Shown: in pieces, positions 17,912 to 27,383 of the stretch
How the letters are laid out: each line of letters opens with the position of its first letter
How positions within the stretch are numbered: position 1 is the first letter of the stretch
Assembly: GCF_009905535.1 (NCBI RefSeq)
Contig: NZ_JAAALA010000014.1
Coordinates: 39,334 to 103,333, forward strand
DNA: 64,000 nt
From: Caulobacter sp. SLTY
Lineage (GTDB): Bacteria > Pseudomonadota > Alphaproteobacteria > Caulobacterales > Caulobacteraceae
Reading direction: 5' to 3'
The notes under the pieces: generated by a model
Told to the model about the DNA's origin: nothing
The model's database searches: none
What the model saw: the letters and a program-made list of their open reading frames with translations, nothing else
Translations under genes and position numbers: made by a program

Positions 17912-19369
17912 GTGAGCGCAGTCGAGACGGCAGGGGCGACACCGGTTGCGGCCGCCTTCAAACCCCCGATCCACGTCAAGTTCGCCTACGGTCTCGGCCA
18001 GGCGGTGCAGAGCGGCGGGTTCGACGTCGCCCTGCCCTTCACCTTTTTCTACTACACCCAGGTCCTGGGCCTGTCGGGCATCCTGACCGGCATCGCGGTG
18101 GGCCTCAGCCTCTGCGTCGACGCCATCATGGACCCGCTGGTCGGGTCGATCTCCGACAACATCCGCTCGCGGTTCGGGCGGCGTCTACCGCTGATGGTGC
18201 TCAGCATCCCGCTGGTGGCGCTGGGCTTCGGCCTGATCTTCTCCCCGCCCCAGGGGCTGGACCACACCATGCTGTTCCTCTGGCTGCTGGGCGCCTCGCT
18301 GCTGGCGCGCGGCGCCACCTCTCTCTTCAACGTGCCCTTCATCGCCCTCGGGGCCGAGATGTCGGACGGCTATATCGAGCGCTCGCGGATCGTCGTCTGG
18401 CGCACCCTGATCGGATTGGCGTCGGTCGTCGGGGTCATTCTACTGGCCTACAACGTCTTCTTGGTCCCGCCCAAGGAGCTGTTCAGGCTGGAGGGTTATC
18501 CGCCGTTCGGCTGGTCGGTGGCGGCGCTGCTGACGGTTTGCATGGTGCTCTGCTGCGCCGGCGTCGCCCGCTACGCCATGAGCCTGCCGCAGGCCGACAC
18601 CACCGAACGCACGATGCTCAGCCGCCTGCCCGGCGAGGTGAAGGAGATCTTCTCCAACAAATCGTTCCGCATCCTGCTGTTCTCCTGCCTGCTGATCATG
18701 GTGGCGATCGGGGTCAACGGCACGACCGGGGCGCACCACAACACCTTCGTCTGGAAGATCGGCACCGAGGAGATCAAGCTGCTGACCTTCGTGCTGCTGA
18801 TCGGCACGGTGATCGGCGTGCCCATGGCCCCGGCCCTGTCGCGCTGGTTCGAGAAGCGGTCGGTGGTGATGATCGGGGTCAGCCTGCTCAACCTGGTCTG
18901 GCTGGTGATGCCGATCCTGTGGGTCAGCGGCCTGTTCCGGCCCTCCGGCCCGGCGGCCATGCCGCCCCTGTTCGCCATGATGCTGGTGGCTGGATTCGGC
19001 ATCGGTCTGGTGCTGGTCGCCTTCCCGGCGATGATGGCCGACGCCGCCGACGAGCATGAACTGCGCTTCGGCCATCGGCGCGAGGGTCTCTACTTCTCCG
19101 GCATCACCTTCGCGGCCAAGGCGGCCAGCGGCATCGGCGTGCTGTTGGCCGGCATCGGCCTGGACCTGATGGGCATGCCGGCCAAGGCCACGGCTGACAT
19201 CGTGGTCGAGCCGGAGGCCCTGATCAGACTGGTGCTGGTGCATGGTCCCCTGGCGGCGGCGATCTCCTGCGTCGGGGTGGCGCTGCTGTGGCCCTACGCC
19301 ATCAGCCGTCCCGTGCATGACGAGATTTCGCTGAAGCTTCGGGCCCGCCACGAGGGGCGGCAGGTCTAG
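17912..19369 (+). CDS. GPH-type (glycoside/melibiose:cation symporter) MFS transporter
   Basis: A 485-residue carrier with twelve hydrophobic segments. The N-terminal YGLGQAVQSGGFDVALPFTF and the loop DPLVGSISDNIRSRFGRRLP are diagnostic for the GPH family; the Asp-rich helix LCVDAIMDPLVG is the cation-binding region in MelB. A later loop, ADAADEHELRFGHRREGLYF, is also typical. The GTG start at 17912 follows AGGGGAGA. Members take up sugars, sugar acids or related solutes with H+ or Na+. No sugar-catabolic enzymes flank it, so the cargo is not inferable. Confidence 0.87.
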   Translation: MSAVETAGATPVAAAFKPPIHVKFAYGLGQAVQSGGFDVALPFTFFYYTQVLGLSGILTGIAVGLSLCVDAIMDPLVGSISDNIRSRFGRRLPLMVLSIPLVALGFGLIFSPPQGLDHTMLFLWLLGASLLARGATSLFNVPFIALGAEMSDGYIERSRIVVWRTLIGLASVVGVILLAYNVFLVPPKELFRLEGYPPFGWSVAALLTVCMVLCCAGVARYAMSLPQADTTERTMLSRLPGEVKEIFSNKSFRILLFSCLLIMVAIGVNGTTGAHHNTFVWKIGTEEIKLLTFVLLIGTVIGVPMAPALSRWFEKRSVVMIGVSLLNLVWLVMPILWVSGLFRPSGPAAMPPLFAMMLVAGFGIGLVLVAFPAMMADAADEHELRFGHRREGLYFSGITFAAKAASGIGVLLAGIGLDLMGMPAKATADIVVEPEALIRLVLVHGPLAAAISCVGVALLWPYAISRPVHDEISLKLRARHEGRQV

Positions 19370-19382
19370 TGCGCGTTTCGAT

Positions 19383-19796
19383 CTAACGGCTCGGCCGGGT
19401 GACGACATAGGCGAACACCGCCAGCAGCAGCACCCCGACACCGCCGACGACCCATGGATTGCGATAGCTCACGGCCAGGATCGTCCAGCTGACCGCCATC
19501 ATGGTTCCGGCCGCGATCTTGGCCGAGGTCGGAATCGCCTTCCGTTCTTCCCAGGCGATCAGCGACGGCCCATACCGGGGGTGCCGCCGCAGCTTTTCCG
19601 CCCACTCCGGCGAGCTGGCGCTAAAGGCCCACAGCGCCACCAGCAGGAAGGGCACGGTCGGCAGTAGCGGCAGGAAGGCGCCCGCTGCGCCAAGCCCCAC
19701 CATCACCACGCCAAGCGATCGCAGCAGCAGCCGTCGGACGGGCCCGATCGCCGGCTTGTCCGCTGGCTTCGGCGGCGGGCCTTCGGGATCGGTCAT
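19383..19796 (-). CDS. YbaN-family DUF454 membrane protein
   Basis: The ATG at 19796 gives 137 residues; eight more in-frame codons upstream are Pro/Gly-rich. A basic segment RRLLLRSLGVVMVGLGAAGA leads into the DUF454 core FLPLLPTVPFLLVALWAFS and HPRYGPSLIAWEERKAIP, followed by two more helices. The family is an inner-membrane protein of unknown role. It ends 13 bases from the convergent GPH transporter. Confidence 0.85.
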   Translation of the reverse strand: MTDPEGPPPKPADKPAIGPVRRLLLRSLGVVMVGLGAAGAFLPLLPTVPFLLVALWAFSASSPEWAEKLRRHPRYGPSLIAWEERKAIPTSAKIAAGTMMAVSWTILAVSYRNPWVVGGVGVLLLAVFAYVVTRPSR

Positions 19797-19964
19797 TGGC
19801 GGAGGTCCTGGCGCACCCAAGCGCTATAGCAGACCTGTCCGCAGACGGTGATCGCCGCGGGCCCGAGAGTCCTTTCGACCTCAGCGCCCCATTCGTCGGC
19901 GCCGGCCGGAACACACCGCGCGCCCGGGCATTGGCGTCGAGCCAAGCCGCATCGGGGGTCAGCC

Positions 19965-20897
19965 ATGCCGGATACCAGACACCACGCTCGCGTCCGATTG
20001 CTATCGCTGCTCCAGTCGAGCGGCTATCGCTTCGTCACGCCGAACACTGGGACAATCCGCCGGATGCACCGTCGCGGCCCGCCCGCGTCGCCGACGCTGC
20101 GCGACATCTTCGGCTGGTCGCTGCCGTTTCCCGAGGGGGCGTTGGACCCGGATTTCACGGAATCCCTCGAGGCTGCCGATGGGCTTGAGCGGACGCAGGC
20201 GGGCTTGCGCAGTCGGCTGCGGTGCTCCTCGGTCGGTGATCTGCTGTTCCTGCATTCGGCCTTTCCGACCGACGCGGCCGATTCCGTGTTCCTCGGCCCG
20301 GATTCCTACCGCTTCGCGAACCTGATCGAGGCGACCCTGATGGCCCGCACGCCGGAAGGACCGATCCTCGATATCGGCACCGGATCGGGGGTCGGCGGCC
20401 TTGTCGCCGGCGCCCGGTGTCCTGGATCGGCGGTCACGCTCAGCGACCCCAATCCGGCCGCCCTGGCCCTGGCCGCCGCCAATGCCGAGCACGCGGGCCA
20501 GACGGTTCAGCTCTGCGAGGCCAGGGGATACGACGCCGTCTGCGACGGCTTTGGCCTGATCCTCGCTAACCCGCCGTTCATCGCCGGCGGCTCGGGTCGC
20601 GTCTACCGGGACGGCGGCGACCTTCACGGGGCGCGGTTGTCACTCGACTGGGCCGTCGAAGGCATGACGCGGCTGCGTCCGGGCGGGCGGCTGCTGCTCT
20701 ACACCGGCAGTCCGATCCTGACCGGCGGCGAGGACCAACTGGGACGCCTGCTCGCCGACGCCGCCAGGGAGGCGGGCTGCTCGCTCACCTACCAGGAGCT
20801 CGATCCGGACATTTTCGGCGGCGAGCTCGGGCGCGAAGCCTACCAGGATGTCGAGCGCATCGCCGCCGTCGGGGCCGTGCTCACCCGCCCGGCGTAG
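19965..20897 (+). CDS. class I SAM-dependent methyltransferase (HemK/RsmC-like core)
   Basis: The ATG at 19965 follows GGGGG and gives 310 residues. The SAM-binding motif I is ILDIGTGSGVGGLVAGA and motif IV is LILANPPFIAGG. The NPPF tetrad marks methyltransferases that act on exocyclic or amide nitrogens, as in PrmC, RsmC and TrmN6. An N-terminal domain of about 130 residues with SVGDLLFLHSAFPTD precedes the core. The protein lacks the N-terminal helices of true PrmC, so the target (protein, RNA or small molecule) is open. Its last 17 bases overlap the convergent cyanophycinase gene. Confidence 0.82.
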   Translation: MPDTRHHARVRLLSLLQSSGYRFVTPNTGTIRRMHRRGPPASPTLRDIFGWSLPFPEGALDPDFTESLEAADGLERTQAGLRSRLRCSSVGDLLFLHSAFPTDAADSVFLGPDSYRFANLIEATLMARTPEGPILDIGTGSGVGGLVAGARCPGSAVTLSDPNPAALALAAANAEHAGQTVQLCEARGYDAVCDGFGLILANPPFIAGGSGRVYRDGGDLHGARLSLDWAVEGMTRLRPGGRLLLYTGSPILTGGEDQLGRLLADAAREAGCSLTYQELDPDIFGGELGREAYQDVERIAAVGAVLTRPA

Positions 20898-21714
20898 AGG
20901 CGTCCGCGATGGCCTCAACCGGCAGCGGCTGGTCGGCCGGGCGGCGGGTCGTCAGGTCGAGCCGGTCGCCGTTGGCCAGCACATGCATCCGCACGTCGAA
21001 CATCGACAGGGCGCAGTCGGCCCGGCCCTCGGCGACATTGGACGCGGTGACCCCCGAGGCGTCGACCACATAGACCGCCCCGCTGCCCAGCACCTCGAAG
21101 GCGCCGCCGCGCAGCACGATGGCGGTATCCTCGTCGATGCCGATCCCCAGCACCCGCGGGCTCTGAGCCACCGCTCCCAGCAGCCGGCCGATACGGCCGC
21201 GCTCGGCGAAATGCTGGTCGATGATCACGTCCCGCACCAGCCCAAGGCCCGGCGCCATGTGGAGATCGCCCAGCCGATGGCTCTCCGAACTGGTCCCGCG
21301 CACCAGCATGGTGTCACTCATCACCGAGGCGCCGGCGGAGGTGCCGGCCAGGAAGCCGCCGCCCTGCCAGATCTCCCGGATGCGGGCCTCCAGGGGGGTG
21401 TCGCCGATCTGGCTGCTGATCCTCAGCTGGTCGCCCCCGGAGAAGAAGACCCCGGCCGCGTCGTCGAGCAGCGCCAGCTTGGCAGGATCGTGAGCCTCGG
21501 CCCGATCCTCGACATAGAGCTCGACCAGCTCGCCGACGCCCAGCCCCTCGAACCCCTTCTGGTAGGAGTCGAAATAGCCTTCAGGCGCGTGCGAGGCGAT
21601 CGTGGCGATCACCAGCCGGCGGCTACGCGCCTCACGGGCGATGGCCTTGAGGATTCGGCGCTTACCCTCCTTGTCCTCGTGTCCGCCGATGATGAACAGG
21701 GGGCCTTCAGACAT
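20881..21714 (-). CDS. cphB: cyanophycinase
   Basis: A 277-residue serine peptidase of the S51 fold. The nucleophile is Ser126 in LAGTSAGAS, with VFFSGGDQLRI and DVIIDQHFAERGR as the other family motifs. Cyanophycinase is an exopeptidase that releases beta-Asp-Arg dipeptides from cyanophycin in the cytoplasm. The start overlaps the end of cphA by 8 bases. Synthesis and breakdown enzymes are therefore in one transcript, with the degradative gene last. No isoaspartyl dipeptidase follows directly, but the Ntn-type isoaspartyl peptidase at 693-1577 could finish breakdown. Confidence 0.93.
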   Translation of the reverse strand: MSEGPLFIIGGHEDKEGKRRILKAIAREARSRRLVIATIASHAPEGYFDSYQKGFEGLGVGELVELYVEDRAEAHDPAKLALLDDAAGVFFSGGDQLRISSQIGDTPLEARIREIWQGGGFLAGTSAGASVMSDTMLVRGTSSESHRLGDLHMAPGLGLVRDVIIDQHFAERGRIGRLLGAVAQSPRVLGIGIDEDTAIVLRGGAFEVLGSGAVYVVDASGVTASNVAEGRADCALSMFDVRMHVLANGDRLDLTTRRPADQPLPVEAIADASTPGG

Positions 21715-24424
21715 GGAGCAGCTCCGGGTTGGACGGCGGGGCCCGGAAATCGGGTTCGTAAGCCAGGATCTGGCGCCAGACGGCCTCGACCTCTGTGGGC
21801 ATGATGACCACCAGGTCGCCAGGCCTGGCGGCGCGCAGGGCGGCGTCGACGGCGTCGTGCTCGCTGAGGTGTTGCTCGATATGGGCGGGGTCGGCCCCGG
21901 CCTGGATCGCGCCTTCGGTCAGCAGGGCGAGCACCGCCCCGGTCGGCCGGCCGCGACCGTCGGGCCGTTCGCGAAAGACGACGCGGTCGAGGATCTGGCC
22001 GGCCAGGGCGCCCATCTCGCGGATGTCCTCGTCCCGCCGGTCGCCCGGCATGCTGGCGACACCGATGACCCGGCCGTGGCTGGGCCGCATCCGGTCGAGC
22101 AGCGCGCCCAAAGCCCGGACCGCCTCGCCGTTGTGGGCATAGTCCAGGATCACCCGCACGCCGCCGACCTCATGGATGTTCAGCCGACCCGGGTTCTGTT
22201 CGTAGGACGAGCCGAACGCGGCCAGCGCCTCGCGCACCGTCGCGACCGGGACCTTCAGGCCATGGCCGGCCAGGACGGCGGCCAGGGCGTTCTGCACATT
22301 GAAGGCTGCGGCGCCGTTAAGGGTGGCGGGGATATCGTCGACGCCCATCACCTCGGTGCGCCTGGGGCCCTCCTGGATGACGATCATCCCGTCCTCGACC
22401 GAGGCTGTGATGCCGCCCGCGAGCAGATGCTTCTGCAGCAGCGGCGACATCGCCTCGCCGCCGGCCATGGTGAAATAGGCCACCCGCCCGCCGGCGTGGC
22501 GGGCCATCCGCAGGGTGTGGGGATCGTCGCCGTTGAGCACACTCAGGCCGCGCCGCGACACCGACTCGGTCACCACCGACTTGACCCTGGCCAGGTCCTC
22601 CAGGGTGTTGATGCCCTTTAGGCCCAGATGGTCCGCGGCGATGTTCAGGACGATCCCGACGTCACAGCGGTCAAAGGCCAGGCCCTCGCGCAGGATGCCG
22701 CCCCGGGCGGTCTCCAGCACGGCGGCTTCGACGGTCGGGTCGGCCAGCACCATCCGCGCGCTCCGGGGCCCGCTGGCGTCGCCGGCGACCAGCCGCTCGT
22801 CGTTCACGTAGACGCCGCTGGTGTTGGTCAGCCCGACGGTCAGACCCTGGCGGCGCAGAATGGCGGCGATCATCCGCCCGACCGTCGACTTGCCGTTGGT
22901 GCCGGTCACCGCCACGATCGGAATGCGGGCGCGGGAGCCTGCCGGATAGAGCAGATCAATCACCGCCTGGGCCACGTCGCGGGGCTTGCCCTCCGAAGGC
23001 GCCAGATGCATGCGGAAGCCCGGCGCCGCATTGACCTCCACGATCCCGCCCCCGGTCTCGCGAACCGAGCGGGTGATGTCCGGGGCGATGAAGTCGATAC
23101 CGGCGACATCGAGACCGACGGTCAGCGCGGCGCGCCTGGCCATGGCGGCGTTGTCGGGATGGATGATGTCGGTGCGGTCGACGGCCGTCCCCCCGGTCGA
23201 CAGGTTGGCCGTCGCCCGCAGCTGCACCGCCTTGCCACGCGGCGGCACGGTCTCGGCCGTCATCCCGACCCGGGCCAGCATCTCCTCGACGTGGGCGTCG
23301 ATGACGATCCGGGTCATCACCGCTTCATGGCCGACGCCTCGGCGCGGGTCCGCATTCACCTGGGCGATCAGCTCGGCGATACTGTGCCGACCGTCGCCGA
23401 CCACCTCGGCCGGGCGGCGCTCGGCCACCGCCACGACCTGGCCGCCGACGACCAGGATCCGATAGTCCCGGCCCGTGTAGTGCTGCTCGACGATCACCCG
23501 GCGCGAATGTGGGACGGCCTGCTCGAAGCCCCAGCGGACCTGATCCTCGCTACGCAGGTCCAGATTGACCCCGCGCCCGTGGTTTCCGTCGAGCGGCTTG
23601 ACCACCACCGGCCCCTTGATCCGCTGCGCCGCGGCGACCGCCTCGTCAGCGGTCCGGACCACTTGGCCCTTAGGCACGGCAACTCCGACGCGGCCCAGCA
23701 GGGCCTTGGTCAGGCTCTTGTCCCCGGCCGTCTCGACGGCGATCAGCGAGGTCTCACCGGTGATGCTGGCCCGCAGGATCTTGCGCCGGGCGCCCCAGCC
23801 GAGCTGAACCAGGCTATACTCGTTCAGCCGGGTCACCGGAATCCGCCGCCGGCGCGCCGCATCGACCAGGGACTGGGTCGTGGGCCCGAAGGCCTCCTTT
23901 CGGATCAGGGCGGCGATCTCCGCGACCGCCATGTTCAGGTCGAACGGCTGCTCCAGCGCCTTGGGGGGAGGCGAGATCAGATCGAGTCCCTCAAGCCCCT
24001 GCAGGTCAGGCGGCAGCAAGGAATTGGCCAGATCCAGGGCGCAACGCCCCGCCAGGCGGCCGGCGGCCTCGGATCGATAGGAAAAGAGGATGTTGTAAAC
24101 ACCTGGTCGGCCTTTCACGGACCGGGTCTTGCCCCGGCTGGCCGGCGCCCCGGCCAGTGTCTGAAGTTCCAGCGCGATATGCTCGGCGATGTGGCCAAGC
24201 CAGGTTCCCTCCCGCAGCCGGCGAACGAAGCCGCCCGGCTGGCGGTAGCTGCAGCCATGGCGTTCCAGGCCCGGCAGTCGCGCCAGCAGCTCGTCCGCAA
24301 AATTTGGCAGCCGGTCCGACGGGAAGTCTTCCAGCGGACCCAGATCGACCATGATCCGGATCATCGGCCGGGTGCTGTAATAGTGAGGACCCCGATAGAC
24401 GGCCGCCTCGAGCACCCGGATCAT
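21707..24424 (-). CDS. cphA: cyanophycin synthetase
   Basis: The ATG at 24424 (MIRVLEAAVYRGPHYYS) gives 905 residues, the normal length; 50 earlier in-frame codons overlap the small upstream gene. Three parts are visible: an N-terminal domain (1-160), an ATP-grasp domain (about 240-475, with VVVKPLDGNHGRGV), and a Mur-ligase-like domain (about 500-900) with its P-loop VAVTGTNGKST at 505-514. The enzyme polymerises aspartate and arginine into cyanophycin, a nitrogen reserve, using two ATP per step. All ATP sites look intact. The start overlaps the preceding small ORF by 4 bases (ATGA), and the end overlaps cphB. Confidence 0.96.
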   Translation of the reverse strand: MIRVLEAAVYRGPHYYSTRPMIRIMVDLGPLEDFPSDRLPNFADELLARLPGLERHGCSYRQPGGFVRRLREGTWLGHIAEHIALELQTLAGAPASRGKTRSVKGRPGVYNILFSYRSEAAGRLAGRCALDLANSLLPPDLQGLEGLDLISPPPKALEQPFDLNMAVAEIAALIRKEAFGPTTQSLVDAARRRRIPVTRLNEYSLVQLGWGARRKILRASITGETSLIAVETAGDKSLTKALLGRVGVAVPKGQVVRTADEAVAAAQRIKGPVVVKPLDGNHGRGVNLDLRSEDQVRWGFEQAVPHSRRVIVEQHYTGRDYRILVVGGQVVAVAERRPAEVVGDGRHSIAELIAQVNADPRRGVGHEAVMTRIVIDAHVEEMLARVGMTAETVPPRGKAVQLRATANLSTGGTAVDRTDIIHPDNAAMARRAALTVGLDVAGIDFIAPDITRSVRETGGGIVEVNAAPGFRMHLAPSEGKPRDVAQAVIDLLYPAGSRARIPIVAVTGTNGKSTVGRMIAAILRRQGLTVGLTNTSGVYVNDERLVAGDASGPRSARMVLADPTVEAAVLETARGGILREGLAFDRCDVGIVLNIAADHLGLKGINTLEDLARVKSVVTESVSRRGLSVLNGDDPHTLRMARHAGGRVAYFTMAGGEAMSPLLQKHLLAGGITASVEDGMIVIQEGPRRTEVMGVDDIPATLNGAAAFNVQNALAAVLAGHGLKVPVATVREALAAFGSSYEQNPGRLNIHEVGGVRVILDYAHNGEAVRALGALLDRMRPSHGRVIGVASMPGDRRDEDIREMGALAGQILDRVVFRERPDGRGRPTGAVLALLTEGAIQAGADPAHIEQHLSEHDAVDAALRAARPGDLVVIMPTEVEAVWRQILAYEPDFRAPPSNPELLHV

Positions 24425-24630
24425 GCGGCCTTCCGATGCTCGACAATGATCGGCGCGTCCAATTGGGGCAGCGCCGCCTTGAGGATTCGGCGGATAACCA
24501 GGGCCGCGGCCTCTCGTTTGCTCCCGGCGCGGCCGCTTTCCAGCGGCGCTCCGGACAGATCGAAGGTCGCCCAACGCCAGCCGCCGTCGGCGGGCTCGAT
24601 CGCGAATTTCGTCCCTGCTGTTGGCGCCAT
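24421..24630 (-). CDS. small unknown protein leading the cyanophycin operon
   Basis: A 69-residue frame from the ATG at 24630 (or 76 residues from a GTG at 24651). Its TGA overlaps the cphA ATG by 4 bases, the common sign of coupled translation. The product has no signal peptide or membrane segment. It begins with MAPTAGTKFAIEPADGGWRW, a pattern that looks like a small beta hairpin (WRWATFDLSGAPLESGRA), followed by a basic helix with many alanines. I do not recognise a family. It may be a regulator or accessory factor of CphA. Confidence 0.65.
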   Translation of the reverse strand: MAPTAGTKFAIEPADGGWRWATFDLSGAPLESGRAGSKREAAALVIRRILKAALPQLDAPIIVEHRKAA

Positions 24631-24699
24631 GACCGTCCGTCTCGCTTCCACTTGGCTTTCGAGGCGAGTCTGAACGGCGATCAGATGTTTAGGTTCCTA

Positions 24700-24732
24700 G
24701 GCCCGCGGGCCCGGAGGAGGGGAATTTTCCCC
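24700..24732. promoter_or_regulatory. two perfect palindromes between cyanophycin operon and diiron oxidase
   Basis: GGCCCGCGGGCC (24700-24711) and GGGGAATTTTCCCC (24719-24732) lie in the divergent gap. The second is AT-centred and symmetric, as expected for a dimeric regulator site. No regulator gene is adjacent. Confidence 0.45.
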
Positions 24733-24823
24733 AACTTATCATAGGTTTATGTCGGCGCCGCGACCCTGGAACCGCCCGCCTTCTGGCGCGTATTGGCTGC
24801 TCTTGAGAGGATGGAGTCACCTG

Positions 24824-25735
24824 ATGTATCCGCGCGACTACAACATCGCCGACGTGCACACGCCGGATATCTTTTCGGCGGAGGTCCAGCGGCGGCTTTC
24901 TCGCTGGAACCATGAGCGGCTCGCTGTAGGCAAGCCCAGTCCCCACTGGGAAGCAGACCTCGTCGAGGACTTTGAGATGCGCCGGCTGGAAGGCCAGTTC
25001 ATCGAGGCCTTCCGCACCCAGGTCCATGACCGGGTCAAAGGCGTGCCGACCGATCCGGAGGGGTTCAACGCCTGGTTCGAGGCGCTCAAGGAAACCGGCC
25101 CGGGTCAGAACGATCCCCTGTTCCCCTGGCTGGCTGAGCAGGCCAGCCTGGAAGAGATGCGCTGGTTCCTCGAGCAGGAAGTCGCCGGCGAGGCGGGGTT
25201 CGACGACTTGGTCGCCTATACCCAGGTCAAGATGCCGGTCCGCGCCAAGCTGGAACTCGCGCGCAACTATTGGGACGAGATGGGCCATGGCGGCGCGCCG
25301 GGCATGCACGGGCCGATGCTCGACAAGCTGGCCCATGCGCTCGACCTCAAGCCGACGATCCCCACGACACTGGCGCCGTCCCTGGCGCTCGGCAACGCCC
25401 TGGTCGCCTTCGCCACCACCCGCCGTTACGCCTATCACGCGATCGGCGCGCTCGGCGCCGTGGAGCTGACCGCCCCCTGGCGTGCGGCCCATGTCGCCGA
25501 GGGGCTAAAGCGGCTCGGCGTCGGCAAGGAGCGACGCTACTTCGCCCTCCACGCCACCCTCGATATCAAGCATTCCGAGGCCTGGAACGCCGAAGTGCTG
25601 CGCCCGCTGGTCGAGGCCGACCCGGATTGCGCCCGTTATATCGCCGAGGGCGCGTTAATGCGCCTCGACTGCGGCCGCCGCTGCTACGAAGCCTACCGCG
25701 CCCACCTTCGGCCGGCCCTGGAGATGGCGGCGTGA
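24824..25735 (+). CDS. haem-oxygenase-like diiron oxidase (iron-containing redox enzyme family)
   Basis: I prefer the ATG at 24824, which follows GGAG by seven bases, giving 303 residues; the frame also opens at 24749. The helical fold is inferred from a set of metal ligands in the order seen in HDO enzymes: a Glu near residue 119, Glu152-x2-His155 (WDEMGHGG), Glu214 (AVELTAPW), and His243-x3-Asp247-x2-His250 ([12 protein letters not shown]). The extra Asp and its spacing resemble SznF-type HDO domains, which hydroxylate arginine derivatives. Others in the family decarboxylate or cleave fatty acids or amino acids. The substrate is unknown. It is divergent from the cyanophycin (Asp/Arg polymer) operon. 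Confidence 0.75.
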   Translation: MYPRDYNIADVHTPDIFSAEVQRRLSRWNHERLAVGKPSPHWEADLVEDFEMRRLEGQFIEAFRTQVHDRVKGVPTDPEGFNAWFEALKETGPGQNDPLFPWLAEQASLEEMRWFLEQEVAGEAGFDDLVAYTQVKMPVRAKLELARNYWDEMGHGGAPGMHGPMLDKLAHALDLKPTIPTTLAPSLALGNALVAFATTRRYAYHAIGALGAVELTAPWRAAHVAEGLKRLGVGKERRYFALHATLDIKHSEAWNAEVLRPLVEADPDCARYIAEGALMRLDCGRRCYEAYRAHLRPALEMAA

Positions 25736-25812
25736 GCCAGACTTAGACTGGCCAAGGCCAGCGGCCAGCTGTTCACCCGAAGGGCGATCCAAATTGTGTG
25801 TTTTGGAAACCC

Positions 25813-25893
<81 letters not shown>

Positions 25894-25941
25894 ATCCAGG
25901 GAAACGGGTCTCTACCGGAAAGGGGTCGTTTTCGCAAACAG

Positions 25942-27327
25942 CTATTCCGCGCCCAGCCAGATGAAGCGGGCCAGGCAGAGGGCGGCCAGGAGGTAGAGGA
26001 AGAGGTCGCCGAAGGGGACGCCCAGCAGGCGGCGGGTGAGGAAGCCCTCGGGTCGCGCCTCGTCGGGGCGTTCGGCCGGTTTGGGCCGAACCAGTTTCAG
26101 CACCGCATAGGCGATGATCCCCATGGCCAGGCCGTTGGCGATGGAGAAGGTCAGCGGGATCATGATCAGGGTCAGGAAGGCCGGGATGGCGACCTGGGGG
26201 TCGGTCCAGTCGGCCTGGGCCAGCGGGGCCATCATCAGGGCGCCGACGAGGATCAGGGCCGGGGCCGTGGCGGCGGCGGGAATGGCTGCGGCGAAGGGGA
26301 CCAGCAGCAGGGCGGCGAGGAAGAGGACGCCGGTGGTCACGGCGGTGAGGCCCGTGCGACCGCCGGCGGCGACGCCCGAGGCGCTCTCGATGTAGCTGAC
26401 GGTGGTGCTGGTGCCGGCGGCCGCGCCGACCATGGTGGCCAGGCTGTCGGCGACGAAGATGCGGTTGAGGCGCGGGATGGTCCCGTCGGGCTGGACCAGG
26501 CCGGCGCGGCTGGAGACGGCGACCAGGGTGCCCAGGTTGTCGAACAGGTCGACGAAGAGGAAGACGAACAGGATCTCGATCAGGCCGATGGTCAGGCCCT
26601 TGCCGTTCGGTCCGAGGCCGAGGGCGGCCGGGATGTCGGCCTGGAACAGGGTGGCGGTGATCACCGCCGGATCGAAGGGCTCGGGCTTGAAGACGACAAG
26701 GCCGAGCAGCCAGCCGAGTGCGCTGGCCGCCAGAATGCCGATCAGGATGGCCGCCCGCACCCGCCAGACCTGCAGTAGGGCGATCAGCGCCAGGCCGACG
26801 ATCGCGACCAGGGCGGCGGGGCTTTTGAGGTCGCCCAGCGCCACGGTGGTGGCTGGGTGGGCCACGACGATACCCGCGCTCTTGAGGCCGATGAAGGCGA
26901 TGAACAGGCCGATGCCCGCGGCGATGGCGGCATAGAGCGGCCTTGGGATGGCCCCGATGATCAGCTGACGCAGGCCCGCCAGGGTCATCAGCAGGAAGGC
27001 CGCCCCGGAGATGAACACCGCCCCCAACGCCGTCTGCCAGGGCAGGCCCATGCCCAGCACCACGGTGTAGGTGAAGTAGGCGTTCAGCCCCATGCCGGGG
27101 GCCAACGCGATGGGATAGTTGGCGATGGTCCCCATCAGGATCGAGCCGATCCCGGCCGCCAGGCAGGTGGCTGCGGCCACGGCGGCGACCGGCATGCCGG
27201 CCTGGCCCAGGATCGCCGGGTTGACCAGGACGATGTAGGCCATGGTCAGGAAGGTGGTCGCCCCGGCCAGCAGCTCGGTGCGTACGGTGGTGTTGTTTTC
27301 CGCCAGGCGGAAGAAACGGCTGATCAT
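25942..27327 (-). CDS. NCS2-family purine (guanine/hypoxanthine) permease
   Basis: A 461-residue carrier with about 14 hydrophobic segments. The N-terminal [21 protein letters not shown] and the sodium/proton-site region [15 protein letters not shown] are diagnostic for the AzgA-like branch (PbuG, GhxP, Ade). A later [20 protein letters not shown] is the conserved substrate loop. It imports purines with protons. Its stop lies 52 bases from the tRNA-Arg gene, on the same strand. No purine riboswitch-like structure was seen upstream. Confidence 0.92.
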   Translation of the reverse strand: MISRFFRLAENNTTVRTELLAGATTFLTMAYIVLVNPAILGQAGMPVAAVAAATCLAAGIGSILMGTIANYPIALAPGMGLNAYFTYTVVLGMGLPWQTALGAVFISGAAFLLMTLAGLRQLIIGAIPRPLYAAIAAGIGLFIAFIGLKSAGIVVAHPATTVALGDLKSPAALVAIVGLALIALLQVWRVRAAILIGILAASALGWLLGLVVFKPEPFDPAVITATLFQADIPAALGLGPNGKGLTIGLIEILFVFLFVDLFDNLGTLVAVSSRAGLVQPDGTIPRLNRIFVADSLATMVGAAAGTSTTVSYIESASGVAAGGRTGLTAVTTGVLFLAALLLVPFAAAIPAAATAPALILVGALMMAPLAQADWTDPQVAIPAFLTLIMIPLTFSIANGLAMGIIAYAVLKLVRPKPAERPDEARPEGFLTRRLLGVPFGDLFLYLLAALCLARFIWLGAE

Positions 27328-27329
27328 GA

Positions 27330-27364
27330 CGGCCTCCCCGCGCCGAGTAGGAACGGGGAGGCCG
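27330..27364. repeat. inverted repeat between serA and the purine permease
   Basis: CGGCCTCCCCG (27330-27340) and CGGGGAGGCCG (27354-27364) form an 11-bp stem with a 13-base loop in the 56-base gap. On the minus strand it follows the serA stop, but no T run follows, so it may stabilise a 3' end rather than terminate. Confidence 0.5.
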
Positions 27365-27383
27365 AAACCGTCAAGCGCGCCGG

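Noticed and set aside
19914..19945. GGAAC near 19915 before the methyltransferase
   Set aside because: The expected -10 position reads ATTG instead of CGTT.
22628..24673. Long + strand frame opposite cphA
   Set aside because: Antisense of the cyanophycin synthetase; composition is not protein-like.
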